From: Actinomycetes bacterium
GTDB lineage: Bacteria; Actinomycetota; Acidimicrobiia; Acidimicrobiales; Palsa-688
Direction: 5' to 3'
DNA length: 32,374 nt
NCBI GenBank assembly: GCA_021808425.1
Contig: JAKBBS010000008.1
Span: forward strand, 5,298 to 37,671
Shown here: piece after piece, positions 25,317 to 31,906 of the stretch
How positions within the stretch are numbered: position 1 is the first letter of the stretch
Layout: every line of letters begins with the position of its first letter
Notes under the pieces: model-generated
Told to the model about the DNA's origin: nothing
What the model saw: the letters and a program-made list of their open reading frames with translations, nothing else
The model's database searches: none
Program-made: the position numbers and the translations under genes

Positions 25317-26953
25317 CATCGGGGAGTTTGACTTTCGCTCGGCTCGCGAGGTCGGTGCGCAAACTCGCACACGAGGACTTTGATCGGCAGTTCGTCGCCG
25401 CCGTCGAAGGGCCGCTCGACAGTCTGCGTCTGGCCCTATTACCGGCGATCCGTACCAGCTCGACTTGGGCGGCCTTTACCTCGATCCGAAGGCTTCGACG
25501 ATTGAACCCAGCCGACCCTCTCGAAGGTATCGAGCTGCGACTTGGCGAGGAGTCAGAGGCTCTGCGCCGCGGGACTGACCTCCTCGACACCGCACGGCGC
25601 CTCGATGAGGTGGCTTGCGAGCTGTGCCGGGTGCTGTCGAATCAGATGTTCATGACGTTATGGGTCGGGGTGGCGGCCGGGCGCCGCCTGTCGCGGGGTT
25701 CGCTACCATCCTCGACCAGTATCGACGAGGCCCTGGCGGCGGGCGGGCAAATATCGGCGGTCGCCGGCCTGGCGTTGCGGCACGCGCGTTCAAAGGCTCG
25801 CAGCGCGCCTTGGGTGGACGCCTCCGTGATCGCCACCTCGCGTGGGACTGCCCCGGAAGCCTCGGTTGTAGTCGTCTCGTTCGACGAGCCCGAGCTCGCC
25901 GCCTCGTGCGCCGCCGTCCTCGCTGCGGTAGAAGCCGGGGCGGCGTGGGAGTTATTGATAGCCAACAACGGACCCCCTCAGCCTTGCCTCGACGCTGCCG
26001 CTGCCCTCGACGCCCGGATCCGCGTAATCGAGATCAACACCAACCGAGGCTTCGGTGAAGCGTGCAACATCGCAGCCGAACATGCGAGGGCGAGCCATCT
26101 CGTGTTCCTCAACCCTGACGTCTTCGTCGCGGACAATTGGCTTCGGGAGCTCCTCGACGCCTACGTCGCGGACGAGACGGTCGGAATTCTCGGGGCGACG
26201 CTCGTGTCCTCAGACGGTACCGTCCAAGAAGCGGGGTCTACTATGGACGGCGCGGGATATGTCAGGAAAAATGGGGGCGGCTCCAACTTGGAGGACCTTC
26301 GCTACAGGCCCGTCGTGGCGACGGACCACGTATCGGCGGCCTGCGCAGTCATGAACCGGTCGCTCTTCGAGGCGCTCGGCGGGTTCGACTACCGGTATTT
26401 CCCGGCCTATTGCGAAGACCTCGACCTGTCCTTGAAGGCCCGCTCCGCCGGCCTCAAAGTTGCCTACAGCGAGACGCTGCGGGTGCTTCACTTCGGCAAC
26501 AGCGCGGACACTTCCGACGCGAAACTTGGTTCGATTTCGGCGATGCTGGCACGTAACCGCTTCGAGTTCATCCGTAAATGGGGCCTGCCCGACAGCATCG
26601 AAGGCCGAGCGCGCTTCACGGGCTTCGACGCCATCGCGGCCACGACCCGAGACGCTGTGATAGCTGGAACTGGAGCTGAGCCCGGCGAACCTTTCGACGT
26701 CTGGCGCACCCCTGCCGGCCCGGTGCCGGCTACGGGTGACAGTTTCGAAGTGCGCTGTACCGTCGATGTGTACCCAAGCGAAGCTTTTGAGTCGGTTATC
26801 GACACAGTCGTTTCCTGCACGTCTCGGGGGATGCGGGTGGCGATCGTGACGCCAGCGCCGTGGAGCAAGCTTCGGGTGTTCGCAGTCGCCGACAAGCTCG
26901 GGCGACCACTCAAGCAGGTCGCCCACCTGATCGAAATGCGATGCAAACTATGA
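25304..26953 (+). CDS. GT2-family glycosyltransferase (rhamnosyltransferase/WbbL-like) with N-terminal helical domain
   Basis: A 549-residue protein. Residues ~1-180 are mostly helical and unrecognised (HEDFDRQFVAAVEGPLDSL). A GT-A domain begins near 186 with ASVVVVSFDEPELAASCAAV, then IEINTNRGFGEACNIAAEHA, the metal/donor motif LNPDVF (~residue 270) and FDYRYFPAYCEDLDLSLKAR, whose ED pair carries the predicted general base. This pattern is typical of inverting GT2 enzymes that add rhamnose or a similar sugar to cell-wall or surface glycan. The C-terminal ~100 residues are unassigned. ATG 25304 has only a weak ribosome-binding site (GGCGG) and is overlapped by a short upstream frame. Confidence 0.87.
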   Translation: MQDLTSGSLTFARLARSVRKLAHEDFDRQFVAAVEGPLDSLRLALLPAIRTSSTWAAFTSIRRLRRLNPADPLEGIELRLGEESEALRRGTDLLDTARRLDEVACELCRVLSNQMFMTLWVGVAAGRRLSRGSLPSSTSIDEALAAGGQISAVAGLALRHARSKARSAPWVDASVIATSRGTAPEASVVVVSFDEPELAASCAAVLAAVEAGAAWELLIANNGPPQPCLDAAAALDARIRVIEINTNRGFGEACNIAAEHARASHLVFLNPDVFVADNWLRELLDAYVADETVGILGATLVSSDGTVQEAGSTMDGAGYVRKNGGGSNLEDLRYRPVVATDHVSAACAVMNRSLFEALGGFDYRYFPAYCEDLDLSLKARSAGLKVAYSETLRVLHFGNSADTSDAKLGSISAMLARNRFEFIRKWGLPDSIEGRARFTGFDAIAATTRDAVIAGTGAEPGEPFDVWRTPAGPVPATGDSFEVRCTVDVYPSEAFESVIDTVVSCTSRGMRVAIVTPAPWSKLRVFAVADKLGRPLKQVAHLIEMRCKL

Positions 26954-26980
26954 TGTTCGGCGGGGAAAGATAGGCGTGAG

Positions 26981-26986
26981 AGGAGA
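26981..26986 (+). promoter_or_regulatory. Strong Shine-Dalgarno AGGAGA
   Basis: AGGAGA ends 5 nt before GTG 26992. It is the best ribosome-binding site in the window and decides the start of the polyprenyl-phosphate glycosyltransferase gene. Its presence contrasts with the many leaderless starts nearby. Confidence 0.75.
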
Positions 26987-26991
26987 AGTCA

Positions 26992-27720
26992 GTGGGTGAG
27001 TCGCGTTGTCTGAGCGTGGTAGTGCCGTGCTTCAATGAGGCTGCAACCGTCAAATCGCTCCTGGCCCGGGTGCTCGAATCGCCGTGGGTTGCCGAGGTCG
27101 TCGTAGTCGACGACGGCTCGACGGACAGCACGCTCGACGAGGTGCGCTCGGTCGGGGACACGCGCATGAAGGTGATAGCTCAACCGCGCAACATGGGCAA
27201 AGGAGCAGCTTTACGCCGCGGGTTCGCGGAAGCGACCGCTGACTTCGTGGTCGTGCAGGACGCGGACCTCGAATACGATCCCGGCGAGTACGGCCGTCTC
27301 CTGGAGCCATTGGTGATCGGCGAGGCAGACGTCGTGTACGGTTCACGGTTCATGTCGGATCGCCCGCATCGGGTGCTGTACTTCTGGCACTCGGTCGGCA
27401 ACAAGCTCCTCACGACGCTGTCCAACGCTTTTACCAATCTGAATCTGACTGACATGGAGACCTGCTACAAGGTCTTCCGGCGCGAGATCATCCAGGGTTT
27501 GGACCTCTTCGAGGACCGCTTCGGGATAGAACCGGAGATCACCGCAAAGGTCGCCCGCAGCGGAGCGCGTATCTACGAGGTCGGAATCAGCTACTCCGGG
27601 CGAACCTATGCCGAAGGTAAGAAGATCGGCTGGCGCGACGGGTTCCAGGCGCTTCGCTGCATAGTCCGGTACTCGCCCGTTTGGGACAAGGTGACCGGGC
27701 AGGGCGCTCGTCCACTTTGA
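26992..27720 (+). CDS. GT2-family polyprenyl/dolichol-phosphate sugar transferase (DPM1-like)
   Basis: A 242-residue GT-A enzyme with the DPM1-type series: LSVVVPCFNEAATVKSLL, VVVDDGSTDSTLDEV (~residue 40), QPRNMGKGAALRRGF, QDADLEYDPGEY (~89), then MSDRPHRVLYFWHSVGNKLL and SGRTYAEGKKIGWRDGFQAL at the C-terminus. It should transfer a hexose from a nucleotide sugar to a polyprenyl phosphate at the inner membrane face. No membrane helices are present, as in DPM1-type soluble forms. GTG 26992 has a strong ribosome-binding site. It lies 38 bp after the GT2 gene, probably in the same transcript, and fits a role in lipid-linked sugar supply for surface glycosylation. Confidence 0.9.
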   Translation: MGESRCLSVVVPCFNEAATVKSLLARVLESPWVAEVVVVDDGSTDSTLDEVRSVGDTRMKVIAQPRNMGKGAALRRGFAEATADFVVVQDADLEYDPGEYGRLLEPLVIGEADVVYGSRFMSDRPHRVLYFWHSVGNKLLTTLSNAFTNLNLTDMETCYKVFRREIIQGLDLFEDRFGIEPEITAKVARSGARIYEVGISYSGRTYAEGKKIGWRDGFQALRCIVRYSPVWDKVTGQGARPL

Positions 27721-27751
27721 GCAGAGGCAGCAACGGCGGAAGTTGTTTGCG

Positions 27752-27781
27752 TTGACAACCGGCAAGCAGCGGATATATACA
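27752..27781 (+). promoter_or_regulatory. Near-consensus sigma70-type promoter, leaderless spacing
   Basis: A perfect -35 TTGACA (27752-27757), an 18-bp spacer and TATACA (27776-27781), or TATATA at 27774-27779 with 16 bp. ATG 27787 follows TATACA by 5 nt, so transcription would start at or within a base or two of the ATG. Confidence 0.75.
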
Positions 27782-27786
27782 CAGGT

Positions 27787-27984
27787 ATGGATCCCAGCGA
27801 ACGTGCAATGGGAGTCGAACTCCAACTCGAGGAGTTAGTCGAGCAGCGCAAGCGGGCGCTTGTCCAAGGGCGTGCAGATGACGTGTTCGCCCTGTCGCAG
27901 GAGATCGCTAAGCTACAAGACGAGCTGGCCGATTTGAGTGAGCTCCTTCCGAATTCCCCGGCTCCGGCAGCGACTTGGATGTGA
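27787..27984 (+). CDS. Small coiled-coil protein (65 aa) with its own promoter
   Basis: MDPSERAMGVELQLEELVEQ continues as a charged amphipathic helix (SQEIAKLQDELADLSELLPN) and ends in a short Pro/Ala tail. No membrane or export signal. It is preceded by the strongest promoter in the window, and translation likely starts at the first base of the mRNA. The gene lies between the DPM1-like gene and the convergent UXS-like gene (11-bp gap). It is the third small coiled-coil gene in the cluster; the family is unknown. The promoter quality makes it a likely real gene despite its size. Confidence 0.65.
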   Translation: MDPSERAMGVELQLEELVEQRKRALVQGRADDVFALSQEIAKLQDELADLSELLPNSPAPAATWM

Positions 27985-27995
27985 CAAACACAGTG

Positions 27996-28931
27996 CTACC
28001 TCGGTAGGCGCTTGTCGAACCATTCGATCGTGGCTTTGAGACCCTCGGCTAGAGGCGTGGTCGGCTTCCAGCCGAGCGTGCTCGTAGCGAGCGTCAGATC
28101 CGGTCGTCGTTGGGTCGGGTCGTCTGTCGGGCGAGGCGCGAACACTATCGGTGACGCCGAGCCGGTGAGCTCGATGACTAATTGGGCGACCGACAGTACC
28201 GTGTACTCGGTGTCGTTGCCGATGTTGACCGGCCCGACCACGTCAGAGTCGACAAGCGCGAGTAGGCCGGCTACCTCGTCGTCGACGTAGCAGAAGCTTC
28301 GGGTCTGAGCGCCGTCACCGTAGACCGTGAGCGGCTCGCCAGCAAGAGCCTGGGTCACCAGGTTCGAGATGACCCGACCGTCGTCGGGGCGCATCCTCGG
28401 ACCGTAAGTGTTGAAAATTCGGGCGATGCGAACCGGCATAGCGTACTTGCGGTGGTATGCCATGATGAGCGCCTCGCCGAAACGCTTCGCCTCGTCGTAG
28501 ACCGAACGGGGTCCGACCGGGTTCACGTTCCCCCAGTACGACTCGGGTTGGGGATGCACGAGCGGTTCCCCGTAGACCTCACTAGTAGACGCCTGAAGGA
28601 ACTTCGCATTCCAGCGTCGTGACGCCTCCAAGAGGTTCCTCACTCCGATCGAGCCGACCGACAGGATCTCGAGAGCGAGCGGGCCGAAGTCGACCGGGGA
28701 CGCAGGGCACGCCAGGTTGACCACCGCGTCGAAAGGTCCCTCGACGGGGATTCCCTCGGTGATGTCGGCTTCGACGAAGCTGAAGCGCTCATGGCCCGCC
28801 AGCTCGTCCACGTTTGACCGCGAGCCAGTAACCAGGTTGTCCGAGCAGACGACTTCGTCACCGCGACCGACGAGATGCTCGCACATTGCCGATCCGATGA
28901 GCCCGGCGCCACCGGCCACCAAGAAGCGCAT
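27996..28931 (-). CDS. UDP-glucuronate decarboxylase-like (UDP-xylose synthase family) SDR
   Basis: A 311-residue extended SDR. The NAD-binding GGAGLIGS (residues 7-14) is followed by LACPASPVDF, STSEVYGEPLVHPQPESYWG, YDEAK with catalytic Tyr145 and Lys149, RIARIFNTYGPRMRPDDGRV and VYGDGAQTRSFCYVDD, a combination characteristic of UDP-xylose synthases. The expected reaction is NAD-dependent oxidative decarboxylation of UDP-glucuronate to UDP-xylose. ATG 28931 overlaps the stop of UDP-glucose dehydrogenase (TGATG), which would make its substrate. Other dTDP- or UDP-sugar epimerases of the same fold are the alternative, but the ACPASP and GNVNP signatures favour UXS. Confidence 0.88.
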   Translation of the reverse strand: MRFLVAGGAGLIGSAMCEHLVGRGDEVVCSDNLVTGSRSNVDELAGHERFSFVEADITEGIPVEGPFDAVVNLACPASPVDFGPLALEILSVGSIGVRNLLEASRRWNAKFLQASTSEVYGEPLVHPQPESYWGNVNPVGPRSVYDEAKRFGEALIMAYHRKYAMPVRIARIFNTYGPRMRPDDGRVISNLVTQALAGEPLTVYGDGAQTRSFCYVDDEVAGLLALVDSDVVGPVNIGNDTEYTVLSVAQLVIELTGSASPIVFAPRPTDDPTQRRPDLTLATSTLGWKPTTPLAEGLKATIEWFDKRLPR

Positions 28932-30256
28932 CAAGACCTCCCCATCCCCACGTATGCGAGGCCGGCGCCCTTCGCCCGGGCCGGGTCGATCATGTTGCGG
29001 GCGTCTACGAGACCGTTCCCCGACATGACTTCTGCGACGCGCTGCAAGTCGGCGTAGGCGAACTCAGGCCACTCGGTCAGCACGACTAGGACCGAAGCGT
29101 CGCGAGCGGCGCTCAAAGCGTCGCCGAAGACTTCGACCTCGAGGCCGTCGAGGCGCGGGTCGGATCGCGCCGGTTGGCTCGGGTCGAACGCCTGCAGCCG
29201 CGCGCCACGCGCCGCGAGGCGCGAAAGCACCGACACGGCCGGCGAATCGCGCAGGTCGTCCGTCGCCGCTTTGAACGTCAAACCCCACGCTGCGACGGTC
29301 ACACCCGAGATGTCGCCGCCCGCCGCTGCCGCCACCATGTCGGCGACAGTGTCGAACTGGGCATCGTTCGCCCGGATCGAAGCCTCCAGCAGCTCGAAGC
29401 GGTACCCGTGATCGTCGGCGATGCGAAGCAACGCATGCGTGTCCTTCGGGAAGCACGACCCACCCCAGCCCGGGCCGGGGGCCAGATGGTCGGAGCCGAT
29501 CCGGTGGTCGAAGCTCATCCCCGCTATTACGTCCGTTGCGTTCGCCCCGACCGCGGCGCAGAGGTTGGCGATCGAATTGACGAAGCTCACCTTCGCAGCC
29601 AAGAACGCATTGCACGCGTACTTGATCGTCTCCGAGCTGGCGGGGTCGGTCACCAGGATCGGCGCGCCGAGAGGCTCGTAGAGAGCGGAAAGCTCCCGGC
29701 CCGCCCAATCGTGGTCCGCTCCTATCACGACCCGGTCGGGATGCAGCCAGTCCGAGACCGCCCGTCCCTCGCGGAGGAACTCCGGGTTGGATACGACCGC
29801 GACGTCCTCGCGCCCGAGAGCAGCGACGACCTTGCCTGCGGACCCCACCGGGACAGTCGACTTGGTGACCACCACCGCGCCCGCGTCGAGGTGCGGGGCG
29901 ATCTGAGCTGACGCCTGCTCGACGAAACGCAGATCAGCCGAGCCGTCGGCGCCCTGGGGGGTCGGGACGCAAAGAAAGACGAACTTCGCGTTCCGCACCG
30001 CCGCCGCAGTGTCAGTCGTGAAAGTCAGCCTGCCATCCGCGATCCCCTCGGCGAGGAGGTCCCCGAGTCCCTCTTCGAGTATGGGTGGGTCTCCGGCGGA
30101 CATTCGGGCTACTTTCTCAGCATCGACGTCCACGCCGACGACCGTGTTGCCGAGATGTGCCAGGCAGACCGCTGTGGTCAGCCCGACGTAACCCGTACCG
30201 ATAACCGCAACCCGAGCCGGACGCTGCCGGCCCGGCGCGCTCTCCTCCGCATTCAC
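28931..30256 (-). CDS. ugd: UDP-glucose 6-dehydrogenase
   Basis: A 441-residue enzyme from GTG 30256. The Rossmann motif VAVIGTGYVGLTTAV (residues 16-30) is followed by FLCVPTPQGADGSADL, STVPVGS, the central-domain helix SSETIKYACNAFLAAKVSF and GPGWGGSCFPKDTHAL with catalytic Cys268, then GLTFKAATDDLRDSPA. It oxidises UDP-glucose to UDP-glucuronate with two NAD+. It is translationally coupled to the UXS-like gene, giving a UDP-glucose to UDP-glucuronate to UDP-xylose route. The open frame extends to 30400, but the extra 48 residues are low-complexity and run into mazF. TAAGCT lies 8 nt before GTG 30256, so an independent near-leaderless promoter is possible. Confidence 0.93.
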   Translation of the reverse strand: MNAEESAPGRQRPARVAVIGTGYVGLTTAVCLAHLGNTVVGVDVDAEKVARMSAGDPPILEEGLGDLLAEGIADGRLTFTTDTAAAVRNAKFVFLCVPTPQGADGSADLRFVEQASAQIAPHLDAGAVVVTKSTVPVGSAGKVVAALGREDVAVVSNPEFLREGRAVSDWLHPDRVVIGADHDWAGRELSALYEPLGAPILVTDPASSETIKYACNAFLAAKVSFVNSIANLCAAVGANATDVIAGMSFDHRIGSDHLAPGPGWGGSCFPKDTHALLRIADDHGYRFELLEASIRANDAQFDTVADMVAAAAGGDISGVTVAAWGLTFKAATDDLRDSPAVSVLSRLAARGARLQAFDPSQPARSDPRLDGLEVEVFGDALSAARDASVLVVLTEWPEFAYADLQRVAEVMSGNGLVDARNMIDPARAKGAGLAYVGMGRS

Positions 30257-30323
30257 AAGCGGGCAGCTTAACCGTCCAGCTGGCGGTGGGAGCTTCGAGG
30301 TGGCAGCAGCGACCGTCCAAGCA

Positions 30324-30671
30324 TTAGAGGTCAAGGTGGAGCCGTAGGGCGTCATCGACCTCGGCCATGATTGAAGTTGGTAGCCGGCAAATGGCCGCAC
30401 CCATTCGTTCGACGGCCACGGAGCGAACCTGCTCGGCCTGAGCTTTGGAGTCGACCCGAAGTCCGGCCAGAGCCGCCGGCAATAGAACCTGAAATGGGAA
30501 GATTCGCGCTGTGTTGCTTGTCAAGGGCACGACGGTGACAACACCGCGGCCGGAGCGTCCTACGGCCGCGTTAGCCCGGTCATTACTCACGACGATTGCT
30601 GGTCGGCGCTTGTTCGCCTCGCTTCCTTGAGTGGGATCGAAGTCGACGAGACGTACCTCACCGCGGCGCAT
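30324..30671 (-). CDS. mazF: MazF-family endoribonuclease toxin
   Basis: A 115-residue PemK/MazF-fold protein from ATG 30671. It has the conserved opening MRRGEVRLVDFDPTQGSEAN, the catalytic region KRRPAIVVSND (Arg) and VVPLTSNT (Thr), and KAQAEQVRSVAVERMG, which is typical of the family. MazF toxins cleave mRNA at short sequence motifs when the antitoxin is lost. ATG 30671 overlaps the stop of the antitoxin (TAATG). UDP-glucose dehydrogenase begins 68 bp downstream on the same strand, so read-through expression of the sugar genes is possible. The open frame running to 30740 is not used, because it would overlap the antitoxin. Confidence 0.93.
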   Translation of the reverse strand: MRRGEVRLVDFDPTQGSEANKRRPAIVVSNDRANAAVGRSGRGVVTVVPLTSNTARIFPFQVLLPAALAGLRVDSKAQAEQVRSVAVERMGAAICRLPTSIMAEVDDALRLHLDL

Positions 30672-30889
30672 TAGCTCAGACCATCTGCCGTGGCTGTCTC
30701 CCAGGCGTCGCGGTCGCCTGAACGATCCCAGTCCTGCCATGCCGCCTCGTAATCGTCCTCGAGTTTGGATTGGCTTAGAAGTCGAACTGCTTGGTGGATC
30801 GCCGCTGACCTAGATGCCAAACCGGTGTTGCGAATGTGCTCGTCCAGCACCGCCACGTCCTGCTCTGGAAGGCTCACGCTAAGTTTCAT
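30671..30889 (-). CDS. mazE: MazE-type ribbon-helix-helix antitoxin
   Basis: A 72-residue protein. MKLSVSLPEQDVAVLDEHIR is a ribbon-helix-helix DNA-binding strand and helix, followed by ASRSAAIHQAVRLLSQSK. The C-terminal half is acidic (DDYEAAWQDWDRSGDRDAWE) and would wrap around the toxin. Gene order antitoxin-toxin with a 1-nt overlap is standard. It presumably represses its own promoter, whose -10 (TAGGAT) is 6 nt before the ATG. Confidence 0.93.
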   Translation of the reverse strand: MKLSVSLPEQDVAVLDEHIRNTGLASRSAAIHQAVRLLSQSKLEDDYEAAWQDWDRSGDRDAWETATADGLS

Positions 30890-30895
30890 TTCCTT

Positions 30896-30901
30896 ATCCT
30901 A
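30896..30901 (-). promoter_or_regulatory. -10 element of mazEF
   Basis: TAGGAT (30901-30896, minus strand) is followed by AAGGAA and ATG 30889. AAGGAA could serve as a ribosome-binding site only if transcription began further upstream; the 6-nt spacing instead predicts a leaderless mRNA. No clear operator palindrome is visible. Confidence 0.45.
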
Positions 30902-30997
30902 CCTGAGTAGTGCTCGGGTGGTACTCCGGTAATGCTCCTCGGAAGTCGTCCCCTCGTAAGGGCTGAGAGTGGACGCTTCCCAGGTACGGTGGAGGGC

Positions 30998-31897
30998 GTG
31001 AGCTCGTGGAGCAGCAAAGACATTCCGCCGCTAAAAGACAAGGTCGCGGTCGTCACCGGGGCGAACTCCGGTCTGGGCCTAGAGGTTGCCGCCCGGCTGG
31101 CAGCCCGCGGAGCCCGTGTACTGCTGGCGTGTCGCAACACAGCCAAGGGACGCTCAGCGGCCGCCCGGATAGCCGGCCTCGCCGAGGTGGTGGGACTCGA
31201 CCTTGCTTCGCTTGCATCGGTAGAGCAGGCCGCCGTCGAGATAACGCAAAGGACCGACCGCCTCGACATCCTCGTCAACAACGCGGGAGTAATGGCCGTC
31301 GACAGATCGCTCACAGAAGACGGCTTTGAGATGCAGATCGGCGTCAACCACCTCGGCCATTTTGCCCTCACCGCCCGTCTCGCCGGGCTGCTCGAATCCA
31401 CGCCGAACGCGAGGGTCGTCAACGTTTCGAGCATGGCGCACAGAAACGGTGTCGTGCATCCCGACGACCTGCTGTGGGACCTGCGACCCTACGAGCGCTG
31501 GGCGGCGTACTCGCAGAGCAAACTCGCGAACCTGCTGTTCACTTTCGAAGCTGACCGGCGCTTCGCCCAAGCGGGCTTCACCACCAAAGTGCTCGCCGCC
31601 CACCCTGGTTTCACGAGGACCGACCTGGGCGTCGAAGGCAGCGGTATATCGAACGCTGTGCTGCGTTCACTCAACTGGATTCCGGGCATGGGCCAGTCCG
31701 TGGGGATGGGTGCGCTGCCGCTGCTTCGAGCAGCGACAGACCCGTCGGCCTCCGGCGGGGAGTACTACGGGCCCCGGTGGATGATCGCAGGTCACCCAGT
31801 GCGCGAGACCCCATCGCGCCACGCTCGGGACGAGGCGAACGCACGGGCACTGTGGGAAAGCTCGGAGACGCTTACCGGGGTGAGCTTTCCGTTCTGA
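30998..31897 (+). CDS. Short-chain dehydrogenase/reductase (retinol-dehydrogenase-like)
   Basis: A 299-residue classical SDR. Cofactor motif TGANSGLG (residues 20-27), LACRNTAKGRSAA with an Arg that favours NADP(H), ILVNNAGVMA, GVNHLGHFALTARL, VVNVSSMAH and the catalytic pair in YSQSKLANLLF (Tyr171, Lys175). Members oxidise or reduce alcohols or ketones of lipids and xenobiotics; the substrate cannot be read from sequence. GTG 30998 follows the GGAGGG ribosome-binding site and lies 7 nt after TACGGT, so it is preferred over ATG 30932. It is divergent from mazEF and convergent with the XRE-nucleotidyltransferase gene. No link to the glycan cluster is apparent. Confidence 0.9.
   Translation: MSSWSSKDIPPLKDKVAVVTGANSGLGLEVAARLAARGARVLLACRNTAKGRSAAARIAGLAEVVGLDLASLASVEQAAVEITQRTDRLDILVNNAGVMAVDRSLTEDGFEMQIGVNHLGHFALTARLAGLLESTPNARVVNVSSMAHRNGVVHPDDLLWDLRPYERWAAYSQSKLANLLFTFEADRRFAQAGFTTKVLAAHPGFTRTDLGVEGSGISNAVLRSLNWIPGMGQSVGMGALPLLRAATDPSASGGEYYGPRWMIAGHPVRETPSRHARDEANARALWESSETLTGVSFPF
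31855..31890. terminator. 9-bp perfect inverted repeat at convergent gene ends
   Basis: GGAAAGCTC (31855-31863) and GAGCTTTCC (31882-31890) form a 9-bp stem with an 18-nt loop at the last codons of the SDR gene, 17 bp before the end of the convergent gene. There is no T-run, so it is at best a weak bidirectional terminator. Confidence 0.25.
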
Positions 31898-31906
31898 GCT
31901 GTCGCC

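Noticed and set aside
29174..29911. 245-codon plus-strand open frame
   Set aside because: Antisense to UDP-glucose dehydrogenase, including its catalytic Cys region.
30932..30997. ATG 30932 as the SDR gene start
   Set aside because: It adds a basic, unconserved leader; GTG 30998 has GGAGGG and begins close to the Rossmann strand, as usual for the family.
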